Part shown: piece after piece, positions 52,257 through 60,824 of the stretch
Position numbering within the stretch: position 1 is the first letter of the stretch
How the letters are laid out: each line of letters begins with the position of its first letter
Assembly (NCBI GenBank): GCA_963770865.1
Contig: CAVYRD010000001.1
Span: 295,985-359,984, forward strand
Source of the DNA: Miltoncostaea sp963770865
GTDB taxonomy: Bacteria; Actinomycetota; Thermoleophilia; Miltoncostaeales; Miltoncostaeaceae
Direction of reading: 5' to 3'
DNA: 64,000 bases
Position numbers and translations under genes: made by a program
Notes under the pieces: generated by a model
Database searches by the model: none
Seen by the model: the letters and a program-made list of their open reading frames with translations, nothing else
Told to the model about the DNA's origin: nothing

Positions 52257-54016
52257 CAGCCGCGCGTCAGCCGCAGGGTGTACGCGCCGCCCCCGCGGCG
52301 GGCGAATACGTCCACGTAGTAGACGCCGGCGCGCGTGGCGCGGTAGGCGATCACCCCGCGCCGGGTGGTGCCCGGGCGGTAGTTGATGAGGTGGCGCTCC
52401 AGGTTGCCGTTCTCGGTGCCCACGGTGCGGGTGCCGGGGTCCCAGAGGTAGAGGTCGAGCCGCGGGGCGCCGTGGGTGATGACGGCCCGGATCCGCTCGC
52501 CGCGGGCGAGGCGCACCGCGTAGACGTCGTCGCTGTCCTCGTACTGGTCGGCCGTCGCCGTGACGACGAGCGGCTTGGTCTCGGTCAGCTTGGTGCTGCC
52601 GGTCAGCCACTTGACGTCGTCGTTGACCTCGTCGGTGTCGTCCGCGGGCCCGCGCAGCGTGACGGCCGCCCGCGGGTTGACGACGCCGTAGCCGTTGACG
52701 TTGTCGCGCCCGGCCGGGCCGAGGTCCTTGGCCGTGTTCTCGATCTGGCGCAGCACCTGGTACGGGCTGAGGGAGCCGCCGTTGGCCGCCATCACTAGCG
52801 CCGCGAGACCGGAGACATAGGGCGCCGCCATGGACGTCCCGTCCTTCAGCGCGTAGCCGGGGGCCACCGCGCGCTCGGTGACGCGCTTGGGCACGCTCGA
52901 GAGGATGTCCACGCCGGGGGCGATGACGTCGACCGTGCGGTTGTGGTTCGAGAAGGTCGCCGCCTGGAAGGGTTGCGGGCAGTCGATGGCGCGCGTCGGG
53001 TCGATGAGCTTCGGATCGAAGGCGGGGACGCCGTCGCACTGGGCGCCGACGCCGAGCACGCGGCGGTAGCCCGCCGGGTAGTTCAGCGAGTTGACGTCCT
53101 GGCCCTGGTTGCCGACCGAGGCGACGACCAGGGCGCCGCGCTGGGTGGCCCAAAGGATCGCGTCCTGGAAGGCCTGGGAATAGCCCGGCCCGCCGGCCGA
53201 GATGTTGATCACCTTGGCGCCGTTCAGCACGGCGTGACGGATGCCGCGCATCATCGTCTCGTCGGTGCTGCTGCCGTCGCGGTCGGCGATCTGCACCGGG
53301 ATCACGGGGGCCGCGCCGGCCACCGCGGGGGCCACGCCCACCACGCCGACGCCGTTGGCCGGGGCCGCGGCGATGCCGGCGACGTGGGTGCCGTGACCCG
53401 ACAGGCCGTGGTCCGACGCGTTGCCGTCCCCTCGCAGGGTGCTGCGCGGGGCGATCAGCGGGCTCGACGGGCCTCCCCACTCCTCGTGGGTGTCGTCGAT
53501 GCCGCTGTCGAGGATCGCGATCGGAGGCCGCGCGCCGGTGTTGGTGAGGTCGGCGCCCCAGGTGGAGCCGCCGAGCAGGCCCCACTGCGAGGAGGGCGTG
53601 AAGTAGGGGTCGGTGAACGCCGGGGCCGGCCCCGGCGTTCCGGGCGGCGCGGGCCGGTCGGCGGCCTGCCGCTCGAGCGACCAGGCGGCGCCGGCCACCT
53701 GCGGCCGTGCCAGCGCGCGCTCGCGCGCGGTGGACGGATCGGCCGGCGAGAGCCCCCAGACGCCCGCCTCGGGGACGACGGGCGCGAGCGCCCCCAGCCC
53801 GGCGAGGCGCGCGGCGGCGGCGGCCCGCGAGGGCGCGTCGGTGAAGGTCACCAGCAGGCGCGACCGGCCCGGCATCGTCCGCGCGAACTCCGCGTGGGTC
53901 CCCGTCCCGGCCTCGGGGGGCGGCGGCTTGGCCGGGCCCGCGGCGAGAGCCGGCGCGGCGACGCAGAGCCCCACGGCGGCGACGAGGACGAGGGATCGGC
54001 GGTGCGCTCTAGACAT
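52256..54016 (-). CDS. Secreted subtilisin-family serine protease (S8)
   Basis: 586 residues. Signal peptide RSLVLVAAVGLCVAAPALA, an inhibitor-like propeptide (about 45-110; SRLLVTFTDAPSRAAAAARLAG), then the S8 catalytic triad in order: Asp in PIAILDSGIDDTH, His in SGHGTHVAGIAA, Ser in KDGTSMAAPYVSGLAAL, with the oxyanion Asn in VVASVGNQGQD. A C-terminal beta domain (about 480-586; DVYAVRLARGERIRAVITHGA...GVYYVDVFARRGGGAYTLRL) resembles the PPC domain. Overlaps nadE by eight bases at its start. Confidence 0.92.
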   Translation of the reverse strand: MSRAHRRSLVLVAAVGLCVAAPALAAGPAKPPPPEAGTGTHAEFARTMPGRSRLLVTFTDAPSRAAAAARLAGLGALAPVVPEAGVWGLSPADPSTARERALARPQVAGAAWSLERQAADRPAPPGTPGPAPAFTDPYFTPSSQWGLLGGSTWGADLTNTGARPPIAILDSGIDDTHEEWGGPSSPLIAPRSTLRGDGNASDHGLSGHGTHVAGIAAAPANGVGVVGVAPAVAGAAPVIPVQIADRDGSSTDETMMRGIRHAVLNGAKVINISAGGPGYSQAFQDAILWATQRGALVVASVGNQGQDVNSLNYPAGYRRVLGVGAQCDGVPAFDPKLIDPTRAIDCPQPFQAATFSNHNRTVDVIAPGVDILSSVPKRVTERAVAPGYALKDGTSMAAPYVSGLAALVMAANGGSLSPYQVLRQIENTAKDLGPAGRDNVNGYGVVNPRAAVTLRGPADDTDEVNDDVKWLTGSTKLTETKPLVVTATADQYEDSDDVYAVRLARGERIRAVITHGAPRLDLYLWDPGTRTVGTENGNLERHLINYRPGTTRRGVIAYRATRAGVYYVDVFARRGGGAYTLRLTRG

Positions 54017-55793
54017 GGCGGCTCGTTATCGGCATTCGACGGTCGCGGCCGAACGCCCTCGGGGTGATCTTGATCCCGACCGGCCCCTGGCGGCGCTTGT
54101 ACTCGGCACGGTCGACCATACGGATGACGTCGGCGACCACGGCCTCCGGGTGGCCGAGCCCGACGATCTGCGCCTGCTCGAGCCCGCGCTCGACGTATCC
54201 CTCGAGGATCGCGTCCAGCACCTCATACGGGGGAAGGCTGTCCGTGTCGAGCTGGCCGGGTCGCAGCTCGGCCGTCGGCGGCCGGGCGATCGTCTCCTCG
54301 GGGATCACCTCGCGCCCCTCCGACGCGTTGCGCCAGCGGCTCAGCCGGTAGACCCAGGTCTTGGACAGGTCGCGCAGCGGCGCGAAGCCGCCGACCATGT
54401 CGCCGTAGAGCGTGCTGTAGCCCACCGACATCTCGCTCTTGTTGCCCGTCGCAAGGACGAGGGGCCCGAGCTTGTTGGAGAGGGCCATCAGCAGCGTGCC
54501 GCGGGCGCGGGCCTGGATGTTCTCCTCGGTGACGTCCGGCCCGTAGCCGGCGAGCGGCTCGGCGAGCGCGTCCTCGAAGGCCGCGACGACGCCGGCGATC
54601 GGCACCTCGAGCAGGCGGACGCCGAGCGCCTCGGCCAGCGCCTCCGCCCCGCCCAGCGACTCGGGCGAGGAGTGCGCGGACGGCAGCGCCACGCCGGTCA
54701 CGCGCTCCGGGCCGAGGGCGTCGGCGGCGAGGGCGGCCGTGAGGGCCGAGTCGATGCCGCCCGACAGGCCGATCAGGACGCCCGGGAAGCCGTTCTTGCC
54801 GACGTAGTCCCGGATGCCGAGGCGCAGCGCGGCCCAGACCTCGGCCTCGTCGCGCAACGCCTCGGCGACGACGGGAGCCACCGGGTCGCCGTGCTGTGGC
54901 GCGCGGGCCACGATGCGCACGTCGCGCTCGGCGGGCGCGCCCGGCAGGCGGCGGGCCAGCGGCTCGAGCAGGCGCCGGCGCGCGGACATGCCGGTGTCGA
55001 TGTCGGCCACCAGCAGGTGCTCCTCGAACTGTGGCGCGCGGGCCACCAGCTCGCCGGAGGCGTCGAAGACCGCGGAGCGCCCGTCGAAGACCAGCTCGTC
55101 CTGCCCGCCGACCTGGTTGCAGAAGGCGAGGGCGGCGGCGCAGTCGTCGGCGCGCGTGGCGAGCATCGCCTCGCGGCGGTCGCCCTTGCCGCGGTGGAAG
55201 GGGGACGAGGAGATGCAGCAGACGAGGTCCACCCGGGCCGCGGCGAGGTCGGCGGCGACCGGGTTCGGGTACCAGATGTCCTCGCAGACGGCGACGCCGA
55301 TGCGGGTCTCGCCGACCTCCAAGACCATGGCCTCCTCGCCGGCGCGGAAGTACCGGGCCTCGTCGAAGACGCCGTAGTTCGGCAGGAAGCGCTTGCGGTA
55401 GACGGCCTGCACGCGCCCGTCGGCCACCACCGCGGCGGCGTTGTGGCAGTCGCCGTTCCACTCGGGGAACCCGATCAGGGCGATCCCGGTGCGCACGCCC
55501 GCGGCGAGCCGGTCGAGGGCCTCCCGTGCTGACGCCGCGAAGGCCGGCCGCAGCAGCAGGTCCTCGGGCGGATAGCCCGTGATGGCGAGCTCCGGGACCA
55601 GGGTGACGTCGGCCCCCGCCTCCCCCGCGTCGGCGAGTGCCGCGGCGATCCGCGCCGCGTTGCCGTCGATGTCGCCGACGACGGTGTTGATCTGTGCCAG
55701 GGCGACGCGGATGGGCGAACGGGCTCCGGTGTGTTCCGGCCGACCGGCGACTCGGTGCGCGCGCACCGGCGCGGTAGGCTTGGGGGCGTCCAA
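54009..55793 (-). CDS. nadE: Glutamine-dependent NAD+ synthetase
   Basis: Final step of NAD synthesis. 594 residues at most: N-terminal nitrilase-like glutaminase (VALAQINTVVGDIDGN; Glu in VPELAITGYPPED, Lys in VYRKRFLPNYGVFDE, Cys in GVAVCEDIWYP) and C-terminal synthetase (LIGLSGGIDSALTAAL ATP-loop; LATGNKSEMSVGYSTLYGDM; AEYKRRQGPVGIKITPRAFG). The TTG at 55793 or GTG at 55766 are possible starts; both add a short N-terminal extension. Leads the chain nadE-subtilase-yciI-acuC. Confidence 0.93.
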   Translation of the reverse strand: MDAPKPTAPVRAHRVAGRPEHTGARSPIRVALAQINTVVGDIDGNAARIAAALADAGEAGADVTLVPELAITGYPPEDLLLRPAFAASAREALDRLAAGVRTGIALIGFPEWNGDCHNAAAVVADGRVQAVYRKRFLPNYGVFDEARYFRAGEEAMVLEVGETRIGVAVCEDIWYPNPVAADLAAARVDLVCCISSSPFHRGKGDRREAMLATRADDCAAALAFCNQVGGQDELVFDGRSAVFDASGELVARAPQFEEHLLVADIDTGMSARRRLLEPLARRLPGAPAERDVRIVARAPQHGDPVAPVVAEALRDEAEVWAALRLGIRDYVGKNGFPGVLIGLSGGIDSALTAALAADALGPERVTGVALPSAHSSPESLGGAEALAEALGVRLLEVPIAGVVAAFEDALAEPLAGYGPDVTEENIQARARGTLLMALSNKLGPLVLATGNKSEMSVGYSTLYGDMVGGFAPLRDLSKTWVYRLSRWRNASEGREVIPEETIARPPTAELRPGQLDTDSLPPYEVLDAILEGYVERGLEQAQIVGLGHPEAVVADVIRMVDRAEYKRRQGPVGIKITPRAFGRDRRMPITSRHV

Positions 55794-55855
55794 CGATACG
55801 CCTCGGGGGGTACGCGCGCGGCCCTCCCGTCACGGCGGGGAGCGGGGGAGTTCGC

Positions 55856-56254
55856 ATGGGAAGTCTGCCACCTCAGCGTCGTCAGGCCGGTGGCCCCGGG
55901 GGCGGGCCCGGCGGCCGTCCACGCGGCAACATCAGCACGCGCGAGGGCGTCGAGGAGGCCGAGCGCCGCCTGGGCAAGCCGTGCTTCCACGCGGGCCAGA
56001 AGGTGCAGGGCACCTTCGCCTGCGTCGCCTGCCAGTTCCGCATCCGCAACCGCGGGACCCTGCCCACCTGCCCCGACTGCGGCGAGATCGTGTGGGCGTA
56101 CATGGACGAGGGCCCGCGCCCGGTGCCCGAGGGCGAGCAGCCCGGCGCCGCCCCCGCGGCCGCGCCGGAGGCCGACACAGCGACCGTCGAGGAGGGCGTG
56201 AAGCTCGACTCGCCGGCGGTGAAGGTGCAGGAAGGGGTCAAGCTCCAGCCCTGA
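55856..56254 (+). CDS. Zinc-ribbon protein of unknown function
   Basis: 132 residues. A Gly/Arg-rich start (GGPGGGPGGRPRGN), then HAGQKVQGTFACVACQFRIRNRGTLPTCPDCGEIVWAYMDEGPRP: two CxxC knuckles (CVAC and CPDC) form a zinc ribbon. The C-terminal third is acidic and Ala/Pro-rich and contains an imperfect repeat (VEEGVKLDS / VQEGVKLQP). The ribbon resembles small zinc ribbons of actinomycetes annotated only as hypothetical. May bind nucleic acid. Confidence 0.75.
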   Translation: MGSLPPQRRQAGGPGGGPGGRPRGNISTREGVEEAERRLGKPCFHAGQKVQGTFACVACQFRIRNRGTLPTCPDCGEIVWAYMDEGPRPVPEGEQPGAAPAAAPEADTATVEEGVKLDSPAVKVQEGVKLQP

Positions 56255-56412
56255 GCGCCGATGCCCCTCCGGACCGGCCCTCACACATTGCGAACAAAGT
56301 GACGCAAACCCCTTACCCATCCACCGCGGGGACCACATTCGAGCGATTCAGCATCTTCGTCGACCATGGCGGGGTCCGTCCGGGATCCCGCCGACGTGAC
56401 GGAGGTGGAGTG

Positions 56413-56946
56413 GTGCGTCGCGCGCTGATGGCCGCGTTCGCCCTGATGCTCCTGGTTCCCGTGCTCGCCGAGGCCAAGACCCCCCTGCGCAAGCAGGAGC
56501 CGGGTCGCGTGCCCTCCGCGCGGCTCGAGGCCGAGGGCACGGGCGGCATGACCGTCATCGGGCGGATGTCGGTGAACGGCACGATCCCGGGCAGGGGCTC
56601 GGTCGTCGTGATGGACCGCGCAGGAGACGCCAAGGCGTACGTCGCCGGAGTGCCGATGGCGTTCACACGCGGCCGCGTCCGGGTGGCGCGGGTCCGTCAG
56701 GCGTCGGGGATCCTCTACATCAAGGGATCGAACGTGACCGTCCAGATCACGGGCGCGGACCTCAGCGTCGGCTTCTCCGGCTATGGCCGCGCCCTCCTCT
56801 CCGGGACCGGTACCTACAAGCTGAACGACGGTCCCGACGAGAGCTGGTCGCGTGTCTGGATCCGAATCGCACTTCCCTCCTCCTCGGAGCGAAGGAGTTT
56901 CCGACGGTGCGAAGAGTGCTCCTCATCGGCGGTGCCGCTGCACTGA
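56413..56946 (+). CDS. Secreted glycine-rich beta protein A
   Basis: 177 residues. Signal peptide RRALMAAFALMLLVPVLAEA, then a beta-rich domain with repeated G-hydrophobic-G lines (GTGGMTVIGRMSVNGTIPGRGSVVVMDRAGDAKAYVAGVPM and GADLSVGFSGYGRALLSGTGTYKLN). GTG with GGAGGT upstream. The last 30 residues (SSSERRSFRRC...) overlap the next gene by 40 bases and look unlike the rest, so the natural stop may be earlier. Related in style to the next protein (SGYGRALLSGTGTYKLN against ALTGRGALRV and GTGFRMKV). Confidence 0.65.
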   Translation: MRRALMAAFALMLLVPVLAEAKTPLRKQEPGRVPSARLEAEGTGGMTVIGRMSVNGTIPGRGSVVVMDRAGDAKAYVAGVPMAFTRGRVRVARVRQASGILYIKGSNVTVQITGADLSVGFSGYGRALLSGTGTYKLNDGPDESWSRVWIRIALPSSSERRSFRRCEECSSSAVPLH

Positions 56947-58010
56947 TGGCCATGCCGGCGGCCGCCCTCGCAGGGCAGCCGGCCGGTGAACCGGCCACCG
57001 AGACCGATCCGATCGCGGACGACGCCGCCGGCGCCACCACCACGACGACGGACAGGTCCCTCCACGCCGAGGGCAACGGCGTCTTTCGCTACGAGGGCTC
57101 CGGGGGCGTCGCGCTCACCGGCCGCGGCGCGCTGCGGGTGATCGACCTCTCGGACGCCAAGGACCTCGTGGTCACCGCGAGCGGGTTCGGCGCCGCGACG
57201 ACGGCGAAGGACGGGCTCACGAAGCGGTATGCCGGCGACGGCACGCTGACGGCCGACGGCTCGTCGTTCCGCATCGTCGTGGGCGGCCACTTCACCGCCG
57301 ACGTGGACGACACCGCGACCCACGGCGCCGCGGGCCAGGCGAAGGTCGCCGGCAAGGGCACGACGATCCTCGAGGGGGGCGTCCCGATCCCGTTCTGGGC
57401 CAACCAGCGCATCCTGATCACCACCGGGCCGATGTCGGTCGACCTCTCCGGCCATGGCGGCCCGGAGTGGTGGCGCGATTCCGCGAAGGGCCCCAAGGGC
57501 CCGAAGACCGTGCGCAAGACGGTCACGGTGCGCCGCGTGGTCGTCACGGGCCACGGCCGACGGGTGGTGAGCGAGCGTCGCATCGTCACCGTCCGCCGCT
57601 GGCACTGGGACAGCCGCTCCGCCGGGGCCACCTGGCGCCTGAACGGGCCGGCCTCGGGCACGGTGGACATCACCACGCTCACCGGCCGCGTCCGCGTCTG
57701 GGACCGCTCCGCGGGCAAGGACCTCGCCGTCACGGTGCCCGACGGGACCACCACGACGACGCTGCCCGACGGCTCGGTCGTCTACTCCGGCCTGAAGGCG
57801 GCCGCCGTGAAGCTCACGGGCACCGGCTTCCGCATGAAGGTCCGCGCCACCGACGTGGAGGGCACCTTCACGCAGGCGGACGGGACCCTGGCCCGCAGCT
57901 TCGTGCGCGGCAAGGGCACCTTCACGACCGGCGCCGCGACCGGCGTCGGCCCCGGTCGGCACGGCGGCGTGCGGGTGCTGCTGAAGCCCGCCGTGGTCGC
58001 GCAGCCGTGA
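56907..58010 (+). CDS. Secreted glycine-rich beta protein B
   Basis: 367 residues. Signal peptide RRVLLIGGAAALMAMPAAALAG, a Thr-rich linker, then at least three beta modules each with an 'LTGxG-hydrophobic' or 'SGHG' turn (about 45-90, 95-190 and 240-345). Between the second and third lies a charged stretch KGPKGPKTVRKTVTVRRVVVTGHGRRVV with Arg/Val alternation. No catalytic motif seen. Lies directly before a two-component system and after a shorter relative. Function unknown; a surface or ligand-binding role is a guess. Confidence 0.7.
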   Translation: MRRVLLIGGAAALMAMPAAALAGQPAGEPATETDPIADDAAGATTTTTDRSLHAEGNGVFRYEGSGGVALTGRGALRVIDLSDAKDLVVTASGFGAATTAKDGLTKRYAGDGTLTADGSSFRIVVGGHFTADVDDTATHGAAGQAKVAGKGTTILEGGVPIPFWANQRILITTGPMSVDLSGHGGPEWWRDSAKGPKGPKTVRKTVTVRRVVVTGHGRRVVSERRIVTVRRWHWDSRSAGATWRLNGPASGTVDITTLTGRVRVWDRSAGKDLAVTVPDGTTTTTLPDGSVVYSGLKAAAVKLTGTGFRMKVRATDVEGTFTQADGTLARSFVRGKGTFTTGAATGVGPGRHGGVRVLLKPAVVAQP

Positions 58011-58114
58011 TCCCCGCCCCGGCCCCGTCGTCGCCCCCGCGGGCGCCGGCGGGGCAGGAGCCGGGCCCGCGCCCGGTGGACCGCGCCGCGCAGCCCGACT
58101 ACCATCGTGCGCCG

Positions 58115-58819
58115 ATGGCTCCCCCGGACGATCGCCAGCGAGTCCTGATCGTCGAGGACGAGCCCAACATCGCCTCCTTCGCGCGCATGTACCTGGAGGC
58201 GGCGGGGTTCGTCGTGACGGTCGCCGAGCGAGGGGACGAGGGCCTGAGGCTCGCCGAAGCCGAGCCGCCTCACCTCGTGATCCTCGACCTGATGCTGCCC
58301 GGCATGGACGGCTACGAGATCACGAAGCGCCTGCGCCGCAGCGGCCACACGCCGATCATCATGCTCACGGCCCGCGACGACGCGGTGGACAAGGTCGTCG
58401 GGCTGGAGCTCGGCGCGGACGACTACATCACCAAGCCGTTCAACCCCCGCGAGCTGGTGGCGCGGGTGCGCGCGGTGCTGCGCCGCGCCGAGGGGCGCAT
58501 GCAGGCCGCGGCCCAGCCGGAGCCGGTCACGATCGAGACCGGGGCGCTGCGCATCGAGGTCGGCGGGCGCGAGGTGTTCGTGGACGGCGAGGGCGTCCAG
58601 CTCACGCCGAAGGAGTTCGACCTCCTGGTCACGCTGATCGAGAACCGCGGCCTCGTGCTCACCCGCGAGCAGCTCCTCGAGCGGGTTTGGGGCTTCACCT
58701 TTCTCGGGGACAGCCGGACGATCGACGTCCACGTGCGCCAGCTGCGCCGCAAGCTCGGCGACGCCTGCCCGATCCAGACCGTGTGGGGAACCGGGTACAA
58801 GGTCCCCGCGAAGCGGTGA
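58115..58819 (+). CDS. OmpR/PhoB-family response regulator
   Basis: 234 residues: receiver with acidic pair (LIVEDEPN), phospho-acceptor Asp58 in VILDLMLPGMDGYE, Thr in LTARDD and Lys in TKPFNPRELVARVRAVLRR; then a winged helix (about 135-232; VQLTPKEFDLLVTLIENRGLVLTREQLLERVWGF, TIDVHVRQLRRKLGD, VWGTGYKV). A -10-like TACCAT at 58100-58105 suggests a very short leader. GTGA couples it to the kinase. Confidence 0.94.
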   Translation: MAPPDDRQRVLIVEDEPNIASFARMYLEAAGFVVTVAERGDEGLRLAEAEPPHLVILDLMLPGMDGYEITKRLRRSGHTPIIMLTARDDAVDKVVGLELGADDYITKPFNPRELVARVRAVLRRAEGRMQAAAQPEPVTIETGALRIEVGGREVFVDGEGVQLTPKEFDLLVTLIENRGLVLTREQLLERVWGFTFLGDSRTIDVHVRQLRRKLGDACPIQTVWGTGYKVPAKR

Positions 58820-60241
58820 ACCTGCCGCGGCCGTGGCGCACCCTGCGAGGGCGCCTCGTGCTGGCGGCCGCCGCCGGCCTGCTGGTGGCGGCCATCGTCT
58901 TCGCCGCGGTCGGCGGGGGCCTCATCCGGTCGCAGTCGAAGGCCGTGGCGCGCGCGGAGCTCGACCGGCAGGCGCAGGCGCTCGCGGTGATCGTGAGCGA
59001 CCAGGCCGAGCGCGGCCTGCAGCGCGGCGTGGAGTTCACCTTCATCTCGCTGGGCAACCTGCGGGCGCTGGTCGGCCCGAAGACCCGCCTTTACTACACG
59101 GGCAACCAGCTCACGCCCGGCGGCGAGCACCCGACCGGCGAGATCCCGCAGGTCGCCGCCGAGGAGATCGACTACGCGCTGCTCGAGCGGGACGGCGTGC
59201 AGCGCATCGACTTCACGCTGCCCGGCGATTCGCGCACGCTGGAGGCCTCCGCCGCGCCGGTCTACCTCGGCGACGAGGTCGCGGGCGCCCTGCTGCTCGC
59301 GCGCCCGCCGGGCGAGCTCGCCTCCGCCTGGCCGGACGTCGCCTCGCGGGTGTTCACCGCAGCCGGGCTGGGGCTCGGCGTCGCGCTCCTGCTCTCGCTG
59401 CTGCTGACCAGCCGCATCACCCGCCCGCTGACCGCCATGCAGGCGGCCGTCCACCGCGTGGCCGGCGGGGACCTGCGCACCGAGCTCGGGCCCACCGGCA
59501 CGACCGAGCTGGACGACCTGGCGTCCGACTTCAACCTGATGGTGCGCCGCCTGGCCGAGCGCGAGGGCGAGACGCGCGACTTCCTCATGCGCGTCACCCA
59601 CGACCTCCGCACGCCCCTCACGGCCATCCGCGGCCACGCCGCCGCGCTGGCCGACGGCGTGGTGCCCGAGGACGACGTCCCCCGCTCCCTGTCGGCCATC
59701 GAGGGCGAGGCCGCGCGCCTGGAGACGCTCGTCGCGGACCTGCTCGACCTGGCGCGCCTCGACGCCGAGCGGTTCGACCTCGACCTCGCCCGCGTGGAGC
59801 CGGCCGGCGTCCTGGACCGCGCCTTCGACGCCATGCAGGCCGAGGCGCTCAGCCGCGAGATCACCTTCGAGCGGGGCATCGAGCGCCTGCCCGAGACGGT
59901 GACCGACGAGTCGCGCGTGCAGCGCATCGTCAGCAACCTGCTCGACAACGCGATCCACTGGACCCCCCGGGGCGGCACCGTGCGCCTGGAGGGCCACGCC
60001 CGCCCGGGCGGCGGCTTCCGCGCCTCGGTGACCGACACCGGCCCCGGCATCCCCGCCGCCGAGCAGGAGCGGATCTTCGAGGCCTTCCAGAGCCGGGAGA
60101 CCCCAGACGGACGCCGCGGCAGCGGCCTGGGCCTCGCCATCAGCCGCCAGCTCGCCCGGGCGCTGGGAGGAGACGTGCGCGTGGAGAGCCGAGAGGGCAC
60201 GGGGAGCACGCTTCGTCGTGGAGGTCCCGAACCGGACATAG
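58816..60241 (+). CDS. Sensor histidine kinase (frameshifted at the end)
   Basis: About 474 residues when repaired. N-terminal helix (RLVLAAAAGLLVAAIVFAAVGGGL), an extracytoplasmic part (about 35-165), second helix (VFTAAGLGLGVALLLSLLLTS), HAMP (RITRPLTAMQAAVHRVAGGDL), the H-box VTHDLRTPLTAIRGHAAAL, N-box NLLDNAIHWT, G1 VTDTGPGIPAAEQERIFEAFQS and G2 GSGLGLAISRQLARALGG. The frame breaks near 60211 (one extra C): STFVVEVPNRT and a stop at 60239-60241 follow when fixed. Partner of the upstream regulator; the two secreted proteins before it may be its signal or target. Confidence 0.92.
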
Positions 60242-60330
60242 GGCGCGCGGCCTCGCTCCCGGCCTCGGGGGACGATCGTCTGGGGCGTCCATGGGGGCGC
60301 CGCTCAGCGCGGGGTGGCGGGGGACGATCC

Positions 60331-60373
60331 CGTGTGCGCCCGGATGGCGCCGCGCGAGATCCGTGCGCACACG
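60331..60373. other. Isolated two-part hairpin before the palindrome
   Basis: CGTGTGCGC (60331-60339) pairs with GCGCACACG (60365-60373), and inside it CGGAT pairs with ATCCG. It stands between the kinase stop and the large palindrome at 60377 and may belong to the same structured element. Confidence 0.5.
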
Positions 60374-60376
60374 CAT

Positions 60377-60753
60377 CGATGGGCCTCTTGCGGGCCCATC
60401 GGGCGACAAAATGGCCCCTGACCGGGGCCATTTTGACAACGGCGGCACGGCCTTCGGCCGGGCAAGGCCGCCGAAACCGCCGCTCGCGACCTTCGGTCGC
60501 TTCGCATCCTCGGTTCCCGACGCGCGGAGCGCGCGGGCGTCCCGTGTTCTTTCGGCAGCGCTCGGGACAGACGCCGAGGGCCTGGAGAGCGCCGGCGCGC
60601 GAAGCGCCGTCCGGGACCTCGGATGCGAGGCCCGAAGGGCCGAGCGGCGTTTTCGGCGGCCGTCCCCGCCGTAAGGCGGTGCCGCCGTGTGCAAAATGGC
60701 CCCGGCCAGGGGCCCATTTGCCGCCCTGGTCGCCCCGCTAAGAGGGCGACCAG
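60377..60753. repeat. 377-base imperfect palindrome built of covarying hairpins
   Basis: Two arms in inverted orientation meet at an axis near 60564. Each arm has the same order of local hairpins: A (60377-60401 and 60726-60753, loops TCTTGCG and TCTTAGCG), B (AAAATGGCCCC/GGGGCCATTTT at 60408-60434; its mate at 60692-60720), C (CGGCC-TTC-GGCCG at 60448-60460; mate CCGCC-TTAC-GGCGG read on the minus strand), D (GCGACC-TTC-GGTCGC at 60486-60500; mate GGCCC-TTC-GGGCC). Stems differ between arms but each stays paired, while loops and linkers are kept. The axis region GTCCCG...CGGGAC folds too. No convincing open frame with a ribosome site lies in it. Confidence 0.8.
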
Positions 60754-60770
60754 TGCGTGGCCGCAAACGA

Positions 60771-60796
60771 CGAAGCCCCCGTTTCCGGGGGCTTCG
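60771..60796. terminator. Terminator hairpin before glnB 3' end
   Basis: CGAAGCCCCC / GGGGGCTTCG form a 10-base-pair stem with a GTTTCC loop. On the minus strand it lies 28 bases after the glnB stop. Confidence 0.75.
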
Positions 60797-60824
60797 CGTC
60801 CTGCTCCGATGAAGGGGGAAGCGC

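Noticed and set aside
60242..60766. Coding frames within the palindromic region
   Set aside because: Several long frames exist on both strands, but they result from absence of stops in GC-rich hairpins; none has a ribosome site or domain.
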